Origin: Clostridium bornimense
GTDB taxonomy: Bacteria; Bacillota; Clostridia; Clostridiales; Clostridiaceae
Direction: 5' to 3'
Assembly: GCF_000577895.1 (NCBI RefSeq)
Contig: NZ_HG917868.1
Coordinates: 868,001 to 932,000, forward strand
DNA: 64,000 bases
Below, piece after piece: positions 1-10,087 of this stretch. The notes beneath the pieces are model-generated. The model made no database searches and was not told where the DNA came from. It worked only from the letters and a program-made list of their open reading frames with translations. The translations under genes and the position numbers were made by a program. Position 1 is the stretch's first letter; every line of letters begins with the position of its first letter.

Positions 1-3000
1 GTAAATGCGATATGGATTACAGCACCATATGAACAAATGCATGGATTTACTTTTGGTAATACTAATAATGCACAAGATGGATATGGATTCCCGTATTATG
101 GTTACCATGGGTATTGGGCTCTAGACTTTACTAATATGGATGCAAATATGGGTACAGCAGAAGAGATGGAAGAATTTGTTGACACAGCACATAGTAAAGG
201 TATTCGTGTTGTTATGGATGTAGTTATGAATCATTTAGGATATATAACTGCTTATGACACTAATGAATATGGATTTGGTAAAACAGTTTCTAATTGGAAA
301 GACTATTATTATGGAGATTTAAAGAATTTAAAAGGTGGAGATTGGGAAGAAGCAAATATATATCAAAATGATTCTAAATGGGCATCAAATTGGTATGGTG
401 GAGATTTTGTAAGAATTGCATATCCTTTTGATGGGTATACTGGAAGTAAATCTGGAGATGATCAAACAAGATGTCTTTATGGACTTCCGGATATAAAAAT
501 GGAATCTAGTACTACTGTATCGACACCACCATTTTTAGTGAATAAGTGGAAAAAAGAAGGTAGATATGATGAAGAAATGCAAAAACAAAATACATTTTTC
601 CAAAAAAGTGGACTACCTAAGACTCCACAAAATTATGTAGTACAATGGTTATCTGATTGGGTTAGAGAATATGGAATAGATGGTTTTAGATGTGATACAG
701 CTAAGCATATTCCAGTATCATCATGGAAGGAATTAAAAACTCAAGCTAATGTAGCATTAAAGGAATGGAGAGAAAATAATTCAGATAAACCTGGTGCAAA
801 TTGGGATGAAGATTTTTGGATGACAGGTGAAGATTGGGGTCATGGAGTAGGCAAAGATCATTATTTTAGTAATGGATTTGATTCAATTATTAACTTTACA
901 TTCCCAAAGAGCGGATTTACTACATCTACTTTAGAGAGTACTTTTAGTGATTATGCAAATAAGATAAATAATGATCCAAGTTTTAATGTATTAAGTTATA
1001 TTTCTTCTCATGATACTGATTTAGGTGGTAGGAGTGACATGATTGGGGCAGGAAATGCATTATTATTAACTCCAGGGGCTGCTCAAATCTTTTATGGAGA
1101 TGAGACGAATAGACAAAAACAATGGACAGATTTTTGTGCAAATGGATATACTGACCAACCTACTCGTTCAGATATGAACTGGGATTCACTTGACCAAAAA
1201 GTATTATCACATTGGCAAAAACTTGGACAATTTAGAAATAAGCATTTATCAATTGGAGCAGGACAACATAAAAAAATAAGTGATTCACCATATACTTTTA
1301 GTAGAACATATCAAGGTGAAGATGGTGTTGTTGATAACGTTATCTGTGTTATAGGAGCTAGTGGAAGTACCACTGTAGATGTATCATCTGTATTTGGTGA
1401 TGGAGATACAATAACAGATTATTATACTGGTAATACAGCTGTAGTTTCTGGAGGAAAAGTAACATTTACAGCTGGAACTAATGGAGTAATATTATTAGAA
1501 TCAAATAGTAAAAAGCCAGCAGTAAATGCAAGTCCAGCTGGTGGAGATTATTATAAGAAGGTTTCAGAAGGATTAGAAATAAAACTTACAGTAGGTAATG
1601 CAGATTCTGGAGAATATTCTATCAATGGTGGAAAAAAGGTAAGCTATAAAAATGGAGATAAAATTACCATAGGTAAAGGTGAAGAATTTGGTTCAAAAAC
1701 TACAGTTGAATTATTTGCATCTAATGATGAGGGTGAGGCAGCGAAAACATTTACCTATATAAAGAAAAATCCAGATGATAAGTTTATAGAAGTTCATTTT
1801 AAGAAAACAGGTTGGGATAATCCAAGTATTTATATGTATCAAGGCGATGGAGCTACGGCTGTTCAACTTACAGGGAAATGGCCAGGTGTTGCAATGGAAA
1901 AAGAGTCAGCACCAAATTCAAGTTGGTATACTTACAGGATTCAAGGAGAAACAAATGCAAGGGTAATATTCAATATAAATGGTGGAGGAACTCAAGAGCC
2001 AGGACAACAACAGCCTGGGTATGAGGCATCATATGAAATGTGGTATACAGGAAGTGGATTAACTTCAGTATGTCCATCAGATTATGTAAACGATGAAGCT
2101 GAGTTAGAAGTAGCATTAAGTGCAAATAAAACATCACCAGTTAATGAAGGAGAAACAATTAAATTGACAGCTACAGCTAAGAATGGTACAGAACCATATA
2201 CCTATAAGTTTAAAGCAAATGGAGAAACTTTAGATTCTGATGAAAATGTTTGCAATTGGAAACCATCAAAGGGGACCTATACAGTACAAGTAACTGTAAC
2301 TGATGCTGAGGGAAAAACTGCATCAAGTAAATCTATGGAGTATGTAATAGAAGGTGAAGATAATAAACTAAAAGTAGATGATTTTACAGTAAGTTCTAAG
2401 ACTGTGAAGGTAGGAGAAACAGTAAACTTATCAGCAAGTGCATCTGGTGGAACTGGAACAATACAATATAAATTTGTAACAAAAAAAGATAATAAAGAGA
2501 CAGTAATAAGCGATTATTCAACTACTAAGACAGCAACATGGACACCAGCAGCAGCAGGAGAATATGAATTACTTGTTTATGTTAAAGATAGTGATGGAAA
2601 TAGTGATTCAGATACTGCATCATGTACAGTAGAAGAGAATAATGAAGAAGTGGTTATAACAACAGATAAGGCTTCACCACAAGTAAGTGGAACATCAATA
2701 AAAATAACTGCAAAGGCTGATAATGCAAAGGAATATAGATTTTCTATATATGAAAGTAATAGTGGATGGAGTACGTTAAGAGAATATGGAACATCAAATA
2801 CAGTAACATGGACACCAAAATCATCAGGAAATTATATAATATGGGTTGATGTGAAGGATTCAAAAGGTAATGTTACTTCTGGAGAAAGGAATTATGTTGT
2901 AAAAGGAAAAACTGTAAGAGTAGAAGAAACAAATACAAATATCAAGTATACAGGAAGTTGGAAGACAGTAAGTGGAGATAAATACAGTGGAAGTACTATA

Positions 3001-4101
3001 AAGACAACAAGCCAAAGTGGAGCAAAGGCAGAATTTACATTTACAGGAACATCAATAAGCTTAATAGGACCAAAGGATAATACAAGAGGAATAGCAAAAG
3101 TAACAATAGATGGAACAGTATATACAGTGGATATGTATAGTAGCACATCACAACCAAGAGTATATATGTTCCAAAAGAAGGGATTATCATCAGGAAAGCA
3201 TACAATAACCATAGAGTATACAGGGTTATCAATGACAAGTGATGCAAATGCAACAATGGGATTTGATGGAGTAGATATAGTAGATGGAGATATATGCGAA
3301 CTTCCAGGTAAAAGAATAGAGGAAAATAACAGTAATATAACTTATATAGGAGAATGGAAAACATCAAATAATGCAGCACATAGTGGCGGAAGTTGCAAAG
3401 CATTGAATGGAAACGGTAGTGCAACATTTAAGTTTACAGGTACAGGTATAAGAATATTAGCACCAACTAATAAGGATAAAGGACTTGCAAAGATAACAAT
3501 AGATGGAGAATATAAGTTGGTATCAATGTACACAGCAAATTATAAGGCAAAAAATGTAGTATATGAAGTAAATAGTTTACCAGTAGGAACACATACAATA
3601 AAAATAGAATATACAGGTTTAACAAGTAGTGGATCAACAGGAGCAGCAATAGTAATAGATTCAGTAGATATAATAGAAGGGGATATTGTAAAAGCTGAAA
3701 CAAAACCAACAACAAAGAGAATAGAAGAAGATAATGAAAAGATAAGTTATAGTGGTAAGTGGAATATATTAGAGTATAAAGACTATAGCAAAGGAAAAGC
3801 GCTAGGAACAAATACAAAAGGATCAAAAGCAACATTTAAGTTTACAGGAACAGGAATAAGTATAATAGCAGCAAAGAAAGCCAATAGAGGAATAGCGAAG
3901 GTAACAATAGATGGAAAAGTATATAGTGTAGACATGTATAGTAATAATTTTATACCAAGGACATATGTATATTCAGATAAGAACTTATCATCAGGAACAC
4001 ATACAATAACAATAGAGTATACAGGAAGTGCCAATAGTTCAGCAACAGGAAATACTATAAGTATTGATGGTTTTGACATAATTGATGGAGACATATTATA
4101 A
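1..4101 (+). CDS. Secreted multidomain alpha-amylase, MalS-type GH13 (5' end outside window)
   Basis: Extracellular endo-amylase expected to cut alpha-1,4 links in starch. The frame is open from base 1 and the first in-window Met is internal; by alignment with the third amylase about 136 N-terminal residues, including the signal peptide, are missing. Counting from base 1: GH13 to about residue 490 with DVVMNH, nucleophile Asp232 (GFRCDTAKH), acid Glu277 (TGEDWGHG) and Asp338 (SSHDTD); an Ig-like spacer 504-590; a CBM26-like starch-binding module 595-694; three PKD/Ig-like modules about 701-970; and three copies of a C-terminal beta-sandwich module (971-1097, 1102-1230, 1235-1366). The catalytic part resembles E. 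coli MalS (GH13_19). The tail from about base 2390 is almost identical to that of the next gene, so the gene looks mosaic. No sorting signal is present. Confidence 0.93.
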   Translation, partial: VNAIWITAPYEQMHGFTFGNTNNAQDGYGFPYYGYHGYWALDFTNMDANMGTAEEMEEFVDTAHSKGIRVVMDVVMNHLGYITAYDTNEYGFGKTVSNWKDYYYGDLKNLKGGDWEEANIYQNDSKWASNWYGGDFVRIAYPFDGYTGSKSGDDQTRCLYGLPDIKMESSTTVSTPPFLVNKWKKEGRYDEEMQKQNTFFQKSGLPKTPQNYVVQWLSDWVREYGIDGFRCDTAKHIPVSSWKELKTQANVALKEWRENNSDKPGANWDEDFWMTGEDWGHGVGKDHYFSNGFDSIINFTFPKSGFTTSTLESTFSDYANKINNDPSFNVLSYISSHDTDLGGRSDMIGAGNALLLTPGAAQIFYGDETNRQKQWTDFCANGYTDQPTRSDMNWDSLDQKVLSHWQKLGQFRNKHLSIGAGQHKKISDSPYTFSRTYQGEDGVVDNVICVIGASGSTTVDVSSVFGDGDTITDYYTGNTAVVSGGKVTFTAGTNGVILLESNSKKPAVNASPAGGDYYKKVSEGLEIKLTVGNADSGEYSINGGKKVSYKNGDKITIGKGEEFGSKTTVELFASNDEGEAAKTFTYIKKNPDDKFIEVHFKKTGWDNPSIYMYQGDGATAVQLTGKWPGVAMEKESAPNSSWYTYRIQGETNARVIFNINGGGTQEPGQQQPGYEASYEMWYTGSGLTSVCPSDYVNDEAELEVALSANKTSPVNEGETIKLTATAKNGTEPYTYKFKANGETLDSDENVCNWKPSKGTYTVQVTVTDAEGKTASSKSMEYVIEGEDNKLKVDDFTVSSKTVKVGETVNLSASASGGTGTIQYKFVTKKDNKETVISDYSTTKTATWTPAAAGEYELLVYVKDSDGNSDSDTASCTVEENNEEVVITTDKASPQVSGTSIKITAKADNAKEYRFSIYESNSGWSTLREYGTSNTVTWTPKSSGNYIIWVDVKDSKGNVTSGERNYVVKGKTVRVEETNTNIKYTGSWKTVSGDKYSGSTIKTTSQSGAKAEFTFTGTSISLIGPKDNTRGIAKVTIDGTVYTVDMYSSTSQPRVYMFQKKGLSSGKHTITIEYTGLSMTSDANATMGFDGVDIVDGDICELPGKRIEENNSNITYIGEWKTSNNAAHSGGSCKALNGNGSATFKFTGTGIRILAPTNKDKGLAKITIDGEYKLVSMYTANYKAKNVVYEVNSLPVGTHTIKIEYTGLTSSGSTGAAIVIDSVDIIEGDIVKAETKPTTKRIEEDNEKISYSGKWNILEYKDYSKGKALGTNTKGSKATFKFTGTGISIIAAKKANRGIAKVTIDGKVYSVDMYSNNFIPRTYVYSDKNLSSGTHTITIEYTGSANSSATGNTISIDGFDIIDGDIL

Positions 4102-4111
4102 AAATAATATC

Positions 4112-4135
4112 ATAGGAGAGCAATGGCTCTCCTAT
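4112..4135 (+). terminator. Perfect 10-bp hairpin between first and second amylase genes
   Basis: Stem ATAGGAGAGC / GCTCTCCTAT with a 4-base loop, just after the first amylase stop and 27 bases before the second start. There is no T-run after it, so it may be a weak terminator, an RNA-processing site or a stabilising hairpin. Only 60 bases separate the two genes, so some cotranscription is likely. Confidence 0.5.
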
Positions 4136-4161
4136 ATACAAAATTATAAGGGGGAAATAAA

Positions 4162-7100
4162 ATGGGGAAGTTATCAAAACGGTTGACCAGTATAGTAACT
4201 ACAGTTATTTTAACAGCTAGTTTGATTTGTGCTGATATAAAAATAAGTCAAGAAATTAAAGTACAAGCTGCTACAAATGATTATAATTTACCTAGTGAAA
4301 CAAAAGGAGGATTAATACTTCATGCATGGAACTGGAGTTTTAATACAATAAAAGAAAATTTACCAAAGATTGCAGAGGCAGGATATAAATCTATACAAAC
4401 ATCTCCAATTCAAGGAACAAAAGAAAATTCTATGGGCACAGACCATTGGTGGGTATTATATCAACCAACTAATTTCAAAATTGGAAATGCACAATTAGGT
4501 ACTAGAGATGAGTTTAAAGCTATGTGTAAAGAAGCTGAAGAAAAATATGGAATAAAAATCATAGTAGATGTTGTTTGTAATCACATGGCAAATACAGGTG
4601 AAAATAAATACAAATTTTCTACAGCTATAGAAGATAAGTATGAAGCTAGAGAATTTTGGCATGAATATGACAATCCACATGGAATAGATTATGGAAGTAG
4701 GTATAGTATAACTCATGATTGTATGGATTTACCGGACTTAAATACTTCCAACAAAACATTGCAAAATGATATAATTACATTTCTAAATGATGCAATAGAT
4801 TGTGGTGCTGATGGATTTAGATTTGATGCAGCTAAGCATATAGAATTACCTGATGATCCAGATAAAAGTGATTTTTGGCCAACAATTCTTAGTAATTTAA
4901 AGAATAAAGATCAATTATTTATATATGGTGAAATACTAGATACAAATGGTGGTAATTCAAGAACTAGTGCATATTCTAATTATATTAATGTAAATAGTGA
5001 AGCTTATTCTCAAAATGTAAGAGCTGCTATTGGGTATAATGATAAACAAGATACAGCAAAAAATATTGGACAAGCATCTTCAAGTAATTATAATACAAAT
5101 GGTGTTGATAGCAAGAAAATAGTTACTTATACAGAAACTCATGATGATTATGCTGGATTAGGACAACATACAACTAAAATGAGTGATTGGTACAATAAAA
5201 TGGGATGGGCAATAGTTGCTGCTCGTGATTCAGGAACACCACTATATTTTAATAGACCAGCAAATTCAACTGCTTCAAATCCATTACCAGGTTCAATGGG
5301 GAATGCTGGTAATGATATGTGGGAAGATCCTGATGTAGTAGCAGTGAATAAATTCCATAATGCCATGATTGGTGAAAAAGAGTATCTTAGAACATTAAGT
5401 AATACTACTATGGTAATAGAACGTGGAACGAAAGGTGCAGTTATAGTAAATCTAGATGGAACAGCAGATATTAATACAGAAACAAATTTAAAAAATGGTA
5501 CGTATAAAAGTATAGCTTCTGATGGTGGAACTTTTACTGTTTCTAATGGAATACTTACTGGTAAATTAGCTTCTGGAAAGATTGCAGTTATAGGAGAAAT
5601 ATCTGATCCTGTAACAACTCCTACACCAACAATTACTCCAGCATCAGGAACTACTTTTACAGATACATTATCTTTAACATTAGGATATAAAAATGCAACT
5701 TCTGGTACTTATGCAATAGATGGTGTAGATCAAGGTTCATTTACTAATGGAAAGGTAATAACAATTGGGAAAAATACATCAGCAGGAAGTACAGTAAAAG
5801 TTACTTTAACAGTTACAGATGGTAAAACTTCTAAGAGCGAGACTTATACTTATAAAAAAATAAAACAAGGTGAAAAGGTAACAGCATCTATTATTAAACC
5901 TAGTGGATGGAGTAATGTATATGCATACATTTATGATGAAAGTGTAACTCCAACTAAAGAAGTAGCAAAATGGCCAGGAACAAAGATGACAGATATGGGA
6001 AATGATAAATATACTATAGAAATCCCTGAGGGATGGAGTAGTGCTAAAGTCATATTTAATGATGGTGGTAGTAATCAGCTTCCTCAGGGAGTAGGAACAC
6101 CAGGATTTGATATTTCAGATACATCAATGATTTACAAAGATGGAAAATGGCAAACAGATGAATCAGAGCCACCTGTTGATGAACTTGCTGTTACAGCAAC
6201 ACCAGATAAAGCAACGTTTACTACAAATACCTATGAAATAACATTAGGATTAAAGAATGCCACATCTGCAACATATTCTGTTGATGGTGGTAAGAAAAAG
6301 TCATTTAAAGACGGAGATAAAATAAAGATAGGACAAGGAAAAGTAGAAAATTCTGAAATTACCGTTGATTTAGAAGCAACTGATGGTAAAGATATAGTTA
6401 AGAAAACCTATACTTACACTAAAAATGCACCATCAACTGGTAGTAGTAGTAGTACTAGTGGAGGTAGTGTTGAGGGAGCTATCGGTGGTAAATATGGAAC
6501 TAATACAACAGGAGTTGGTAAAAATAAGACAATAAAAATTGATGGAGATTTTAGTGATTGGTCTGAAGATATGATTATTGCACAAGGTGTAGCTAACGAT
6601 GATCCAAGATCATTTAGAGGAACTCATGAAGGACCAGTATATGATGATTATGCATTATATAGCGCTTGGGATAATGACAACCTTTACTTAATGTGGCAAT
6701 ATACAAATGTAACTGATGTTATAGATCCAGCTCAAGGTTATCCAATAAGTGATAATGGTAAACCATACAATGGAGATATACCTCAAATGCTTGCTTTTGA
6801 TTTAGGAATTGGATCATATGGAGATGGATCATCTAAATCAACTGATGCAAAGACTGGAGCAGTTACTAAAAATCCAAATTTATGGGGAATAAAAGTAAAT
6901 TATAAAACCAACGTAGATACAGTTATGTGTTTCTCAAGTAAACCAGGAGTAGGTCAACCAGCAATATTTAAAACTGATTCTGATGGATTATTTAATTATA
7001 ATACAGCAGTAGGTTTTAAGGAGGCAGGAGTATCATTTAAATATGGTGATGGATTCTTAGGTTCAACTATGACAGGTATCAAGGCAAATGGATATGAAGG

Positions 7101-9339
7101 ATATACACCAGATGATGTATATTCTGAGTCTTCTAATTGGACAAATTTTTTAAGTACAAATCATGATAAGAAACAAGATACTATGTATGAAATGGTTATT
7201 CCGTTAAGTTCATTAGGGATTACTAAGGATCATATTGAAAACAAAGGTATAGGTGTTATGCATATTTCTACCTTCGGTGAATCAGGTATAGGATCTCTTC
7301 CTCATGATAAGTCAATGTTAGATGTAGCTACTAAAGCTTATGAAGCAGATTCATCAACATCTGCGGAAAAATCAGATAGTGATATTATTACTGTACCACT
7401 AGCACGTATAGGAAAAGCAGGTGGTGTTACTCCACCTGAACCAAAAGATTTAGCAGTATATACTTTTGGAGCAGATAGATGTTCTCCACAAGTTGAAGGA
7501 ACTACACTTAATTTAAGCTCCAGTGCACAAGGGGGAACCTCACCATATACTTATAAGTTTGAGATTAATGGAGAAGTACTACAAGACTTTTCAAGTAAGT
7601 CAACTTGTAAGTGGACCCCAACAGAAGTTGGAGATTATGTTATGAAAATAACTATTAAAGATGCTGACGGTAAGACAGTTACAAGAGAAGTAGATTATGA
7701 AATAGAATCTTCAGGTGATAATGACGAATTAGAAGCTTCGCTATTAGCAAATCCAAGTGATTCACAAACATTAGGAAAATCAACTACATTTACGGCTAAA
7801 GCTATTGGTGGTAAAGCTCCATATAAATATAAATTTACTGTGGATGGAACAACTGTTGATTCTGAGGATAATAAATGTGTATGGACAGCAACTAAAGAAG
7901 GAACTTATGATATTAAAGTAACTATCACAGATTCTAATGGAGATGTGGCTAATTCAACTATAAATGACTATAAGATAAATAAAGTTATTGGAGATAAGAT
8001 ATCAATAGATAGTTTCACAGTAAGTTCTAAATCTGTAAAGGTAGGAGAAACAGTAAACTTATCAGCAAGTGCATCTGGTGGAAATGGAACAATACAATAC
8101 AAATTTGTAGCAAAAAAAGATAATAAAGAGACAGTAATAAAAGATTATTCAACTTCTAAGACAGCAACATGGACACCAGCAGCAGCAGGAGAATATGAAT
8201 TACTTGTTTATGTTAAAGATAGTGATGGCAATAGTGATTCAGATACTGCATCATGTACAGTAGAAGAGAATAATGAAGAAGTAGTTATAACAACAGACAA
8301 GGCTTCACCACAAGTAAGTGGAACATCAATAAAAATAACTGCAAAGGCTGATAATGCAAAGGAATATAGATTTTCTATATATGAAAGTAATAGTGGATGG
8401 AGTACGTTAAGAGAATATGGAACATCAAATACAGTAACATGGACACCAAAATCATCAGGAAATTATAAAATATGGGTTGATGTGAAGGATTCAAAAGGTA
8501 ATGTTATTTATGGAAAAATGAATTATGTTGTAAAAGGAAAAACTGTAAGAGTAGAAGAAACAAATACAAATATCAAGTATACAGGAAGTTGGAAGACAGT
8601 AAGTGGAGATAAATACAGTGGAAGTACTATAAAGACAACAAGCCAAAGTGGAGCAAAGGCAGAATTTACATTTACAGGAACATCAATAAGCTTAATAGGA
8701 CCAAAGGATAATACAAGAGGAATAGCAAAAGTAACAATAGATGGAACAGTATATACAGTAGATATGTATAGTAGCACATCACAACCAAGAGTATATATGT
8801 TCCAGAAGAAGGGATTATCATCAGGAAAGCATACAATAACCATAGAGTATACAGGGTTATCAATGACAAGTGATGCAAATGCAACAATGGGCTTTGATGG
8901 AGTGGATATAATAGATGGAGATATTGTAGAGACTGAAACAAAGCCAATAACAAAGAGAATAGAAGAAGATAATGAAAAGATAAGTTATAGCGGCAAGTGG
9001 AATATATTAGAGTATAAAGACTATAGCAAAGGAAAAGCGCTAGGAACAAATATAAAAGGATCAAAAGCAACATTTAAGTTTACAGGAACAGGAATAAGCA
9101 TAATAGCATCAAAAAAATCTAATAGAGGAATAGCAAAAGTAACAATAGATGGGAAAGTATATAATGTAGACATGTATAGTAATAATTTTGTACCAAGGAC
9201 ATATGTATATTCAGATAAGAACTTATCATCAGGAACACACACAATAACAATAGAGTATACAGGAAGTGCTAATAGTTCAGCAACAGGAAATATTATAAGT
9301 ATTGATGGTTTTGACATAATTAATGGAGATATAATATAG
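4162..9339 (+). CDS. Giant secreted alpha-amylase, AmyE-type GH13 with CBM26 and CBM74-like modules
   Basis: A 1725-residue secreted enzyme for starch hydrolysis. A signal peptide (basic start, hydrophobic core, likely cleavage after VQA near residue 36) precedes a GH13 domain that closely resembles Bacillus AmyE (ILHAWNWSFNTIKENLP), with Asp222 in GADGFRFDAAKH, Glu257 in YGEIL and Asp328 in ETHDD. Next come an Ig-like spacer, CBM26 (about 571-666), a second spacer, a Ser-rich linker and a module of about 310 residues starting DGDFSDWS (about 773-1086) that I read as CBM74-like. Then follow four PKD/Ig-like modules (about 1093-1459) and two C-terminal beta-sandwich modules (1461-1589, 1597-1725). 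CBM26 beside CBM74 is known from amylases acting on granular starch. The start is preceded by AAGGGGG. No wall-sorting signal. Confidence 0.95.
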   Translation: MGKLSKRLTSIVTTVILTASLICADIKISQEIKVQAATNDYNLPSETKGGLILHAWNWSFNTIKENLPKIAEAGYKSIQTSPIQGTKENSMGTDHWWVLYQPTNFKIGNAQLGTRDEFKAMCKEAEEKYGIKIIVDVVCNHMANTGENKYKFSTAIEDKYEAREFWHEYDNPHGIDYGSRYSITHDCMDLPDLNTSNKTLQNDIITFLNDAIDCGADGFRFDAAKHIELPDDPDKSDFWPTILSNLKNKDQLFIYGEILDTNGGNSRTSAYSNYINVNSEAYSQNVRAAIGYNDKQDTAKNIGQASSSNYNTNGVDSKKIVTYTETHDDYAGLGQHTTKMSDWYNKMGWAIVAARDSGTPLYFNRPANSTASNPLPGSMGNAGNDMWEDPDVVAVNKFHNAMIGEKEYLRTLSNTTMVIERGTKGAVIVNLDGTADINTETNLKNGTYKSIASDGGTFTVSNGILTGKLASGKIAVIGEISDPVTTPTPTITPASGTTFTDTLSLTLGYKNATSGTYAIDGVDQGSFTNGKVITIGKNTSAGSTVKVTLTVTDGKTSKSETYTYKKIKQGEKVTASIIKPSGWSNVYAYIYDESVTPTKEVAKWPGTKMTDMGNDKYTIEIPEGWSSAKVIFNDGGSNQLPQGVGTPGFDISDTSMIYKDGKWQTDESEPPVDELAVTATPDKATFTTNTYEITLGLKNATSATYSVDGGKKKSFKDGDKIKIGQGKVENSEITVDLEATDGKDIVKKTYTYTKNAPSTGSSSSTSGGSVEGAIGGKYGTNTTGVGKNKTIKIDGDFSDWSEDMIIAQGVANDDPRSFRGTHEGPVYDDYALYSAWDNDNLYLMWQYTNVTDVIDPAQGYPISDNGKPYNGDIPQMLAFDLGIGSYGDGSSKSTDAKTGAVTKNPNLWGIKVNYKTNVDTVMCFSSKPGVGQPAIFKTDSDGLFNYNTAVGFKEAGVSFKYGDGFLGSTMTGIKANGYEGYTPDDVYSESSNWTNFLSTNHDKKQDTMYEMVIPLSSLGITKDHIENKGIGVMHISTFGESGIGSLPHDKSMLDVATKAYEADSSTSAEKSDSDIITVPLARIGKAGGVTPPEPKDLAVYTFGADRCSPQVEGTTLNLSSSAQGGTSPYTYKFEINGEVLQDFSSKSTCKWTPTEVGDYVMKITIKDADGKTVTREVDYEIESSGDNDELEASLLANPSDSQTLGKSTTFTAKAIGGKAPYKYKFTVDGTTVDSEDNKCVWTATKEGTYDIKVTITDSNGDVANSTINDYKINKVIGDKISIDSFTVSSKSVKVGETVNLSASASGGNGTIQYKFVAKKDNKETVIKDYSTSKTATWTPAAAGEYELLVYVKDSDGNSDSDTASCTVEENNEEVVITTDKASPQVSGTSIKITAKADNAKEYRFSIYESNSGWSTLREYGTSNTVTWTPKSSGNYKIWVDVKDSKGNVIYGKMNYVVKGKTVRVEETNTNIKYTGSWKTVSGDKYSGSTIKTTSQSGAKAEFTFTGTSISLIGPKDNTRGIAKVTIDGTVYTVDMYSSTSQPRVYMFQKKGLSSGKHTITIEYTGLSMTSDANATMGFDGVDIIDGDIVETETKPITKRIEEDNEKISYSGKWNILEYKDYSKGKALGTNIKGSKATFKFTGTGISIIASKKSNRGIAKVTIDGKVYNVDMYSNNFVPRTYVYSDKNLSSGTHTITIEYTGSANSSATGNIISIDGFDIINGDII

Positions 9340-9355
9340 AATATAGGGAACCTAG

Positions 9356-9386
9356 GGAACCAGATGAAATATGTCTGGTTCCTTTT
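9356..9386 (+). terminator. Intrinsic terminator after second amylase
   Basis: Stem GGAACCAGA / TCTGGTTCC with a 9-base loop, followed by TTTT. It begins 17 bases after the amylase stop. Confidence 0.8.
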
Positions 9387-9461
9387 AAATTAAAAGGTAC
9401 ATAAAAAAAGGGTATATCATATAATATAAGCGGAGTACTTTAAATTATAAAGGGTTATTTT

Positions 9462-9875
9462 ATGAGTAGAGAAAATTGGTTTAATTTAATGTCTAAGATA
9501 ACATTTGCATCTACCTGTGAAAGAGTTTTGAAGGATGAAGTAAAAGAAGCAAAGGTAAAATATATTAACTCTGGAATTCAGCAAGTTGAAATAATAAAAA
9601 ATGATGATAATATAGTACATGCAAAAATAGTGTGGTCTCAAAGTACAAAGTATATAATACGAGGATTTCAAGAAAAAGCAAATAATAATACAGTATATGT
9701 TTTAGTTGATTTTAGAAATGAGAATTCCCCGGATTTTTATATATTAAGAACAGAAGATATTGTTCAGATAAAATACGAAAGTAATGAAAAAATTAAGAAA
9801 GCTAAAGGAAATATAATTTTATATTTTGATGAAATAAGGAAATATAAAGATAATTGGCATAAAATAACAGAATAA
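9462..9875 (+). CDS. Hypothetical 137-residue protein between the amylases
   Basis: A small soluble protein with no signal peptide or membrane segment, so it is cytoplasmic, unlike its secreted neighbours. The pattern VYVLVDFRNENSPDFYILRTE followed by a basic stretch and a closing Y-K-D-N-W motif recalls the C-terminal part of uncharacterised proteins thought to have a nuclease-like fold (inference from memory; low confidence). ATG follows AAAGGG with normal spacing. It has its own terminator on each side, so it is probably transcribed separately from the amylases. Function unknown. Confidence 0.75.
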   Translation: MSRENWFNLMSKITFASTCERVLKDEVKEAKVKYINSGIQQVEIIKNDDNIVHAKIVWSQSTKYIIRGFQEKANNNTVYVLVDFRNENSPDFYILRTEDIVQIKYESNEKIKKAKGNIILYFDEIRKYKDNWHKITE

Positions 9876-9886
9876 GGATAAATAGA

Positions 9887-9928
9887 GAGTCTATATTTAT
9901 AAATAAAATATGGATTCTTTAATTTTTG
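9887..9928 (+). terminator. Probable intrinsic terminator after the 137-residue protein
   Basis: A 12-bp stem, GAGTCTATATTT / AAATATGGATTC, with two G-U pairs, a short AT loop and a T-rich tail. Confidence 0.6.
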
Positions 9929-10011
9929 TGTAAAAATATACATAAAATTAAAGAATATATAAACTTAAATTACAAAAATGATGTAAAATGGATTAAATTA
10001 CATTATATATA

Positions 10012-10040
10012 TTGAATAGAATTTTTTATAGGAATATAAT
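10012..10040 (+). promoter_or_regulatory. SigA-type promoter of the third amylase
   Basis: TTGAAT (10012-10017) and TATAAT (10035-10040) are separated by exactly 17 bases, 70 bases upstream of the amylase ATG. This is a near-consensus vegetative promoter. Confidence 0.7.
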
Positions 10041-10072
10041 TAATTTGAAATAGTTATAGTTCTGCGCAGTAA

Positions 10073-10087
10073 CTGTAATCGTTTAAT
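10073..10087 (+). promoter_or_regulatory. Candidate CcpA catabolite-response element (cre)
   Basis: CTGTAATCGTTTAAT matches the cre core TGNAANCG and most of the remaining positions; the outer positions deviate. It lies about 25-40 bases after the predicted transcription start of the amylase, where a bound repressor would block transcription. Glucose repression of an amylase is expected, but this call rests on a short degenerate motif. Confidence 0.4.

Noticed and set aside
2892-4094. Long minus-strand open frames behind the amylase tails
   Set aside because: They are antisense shadows of the low-complexity beta-sandwich repeats, recur identically in both genes, and are Leu/Tyr-rich without ribosome sites.
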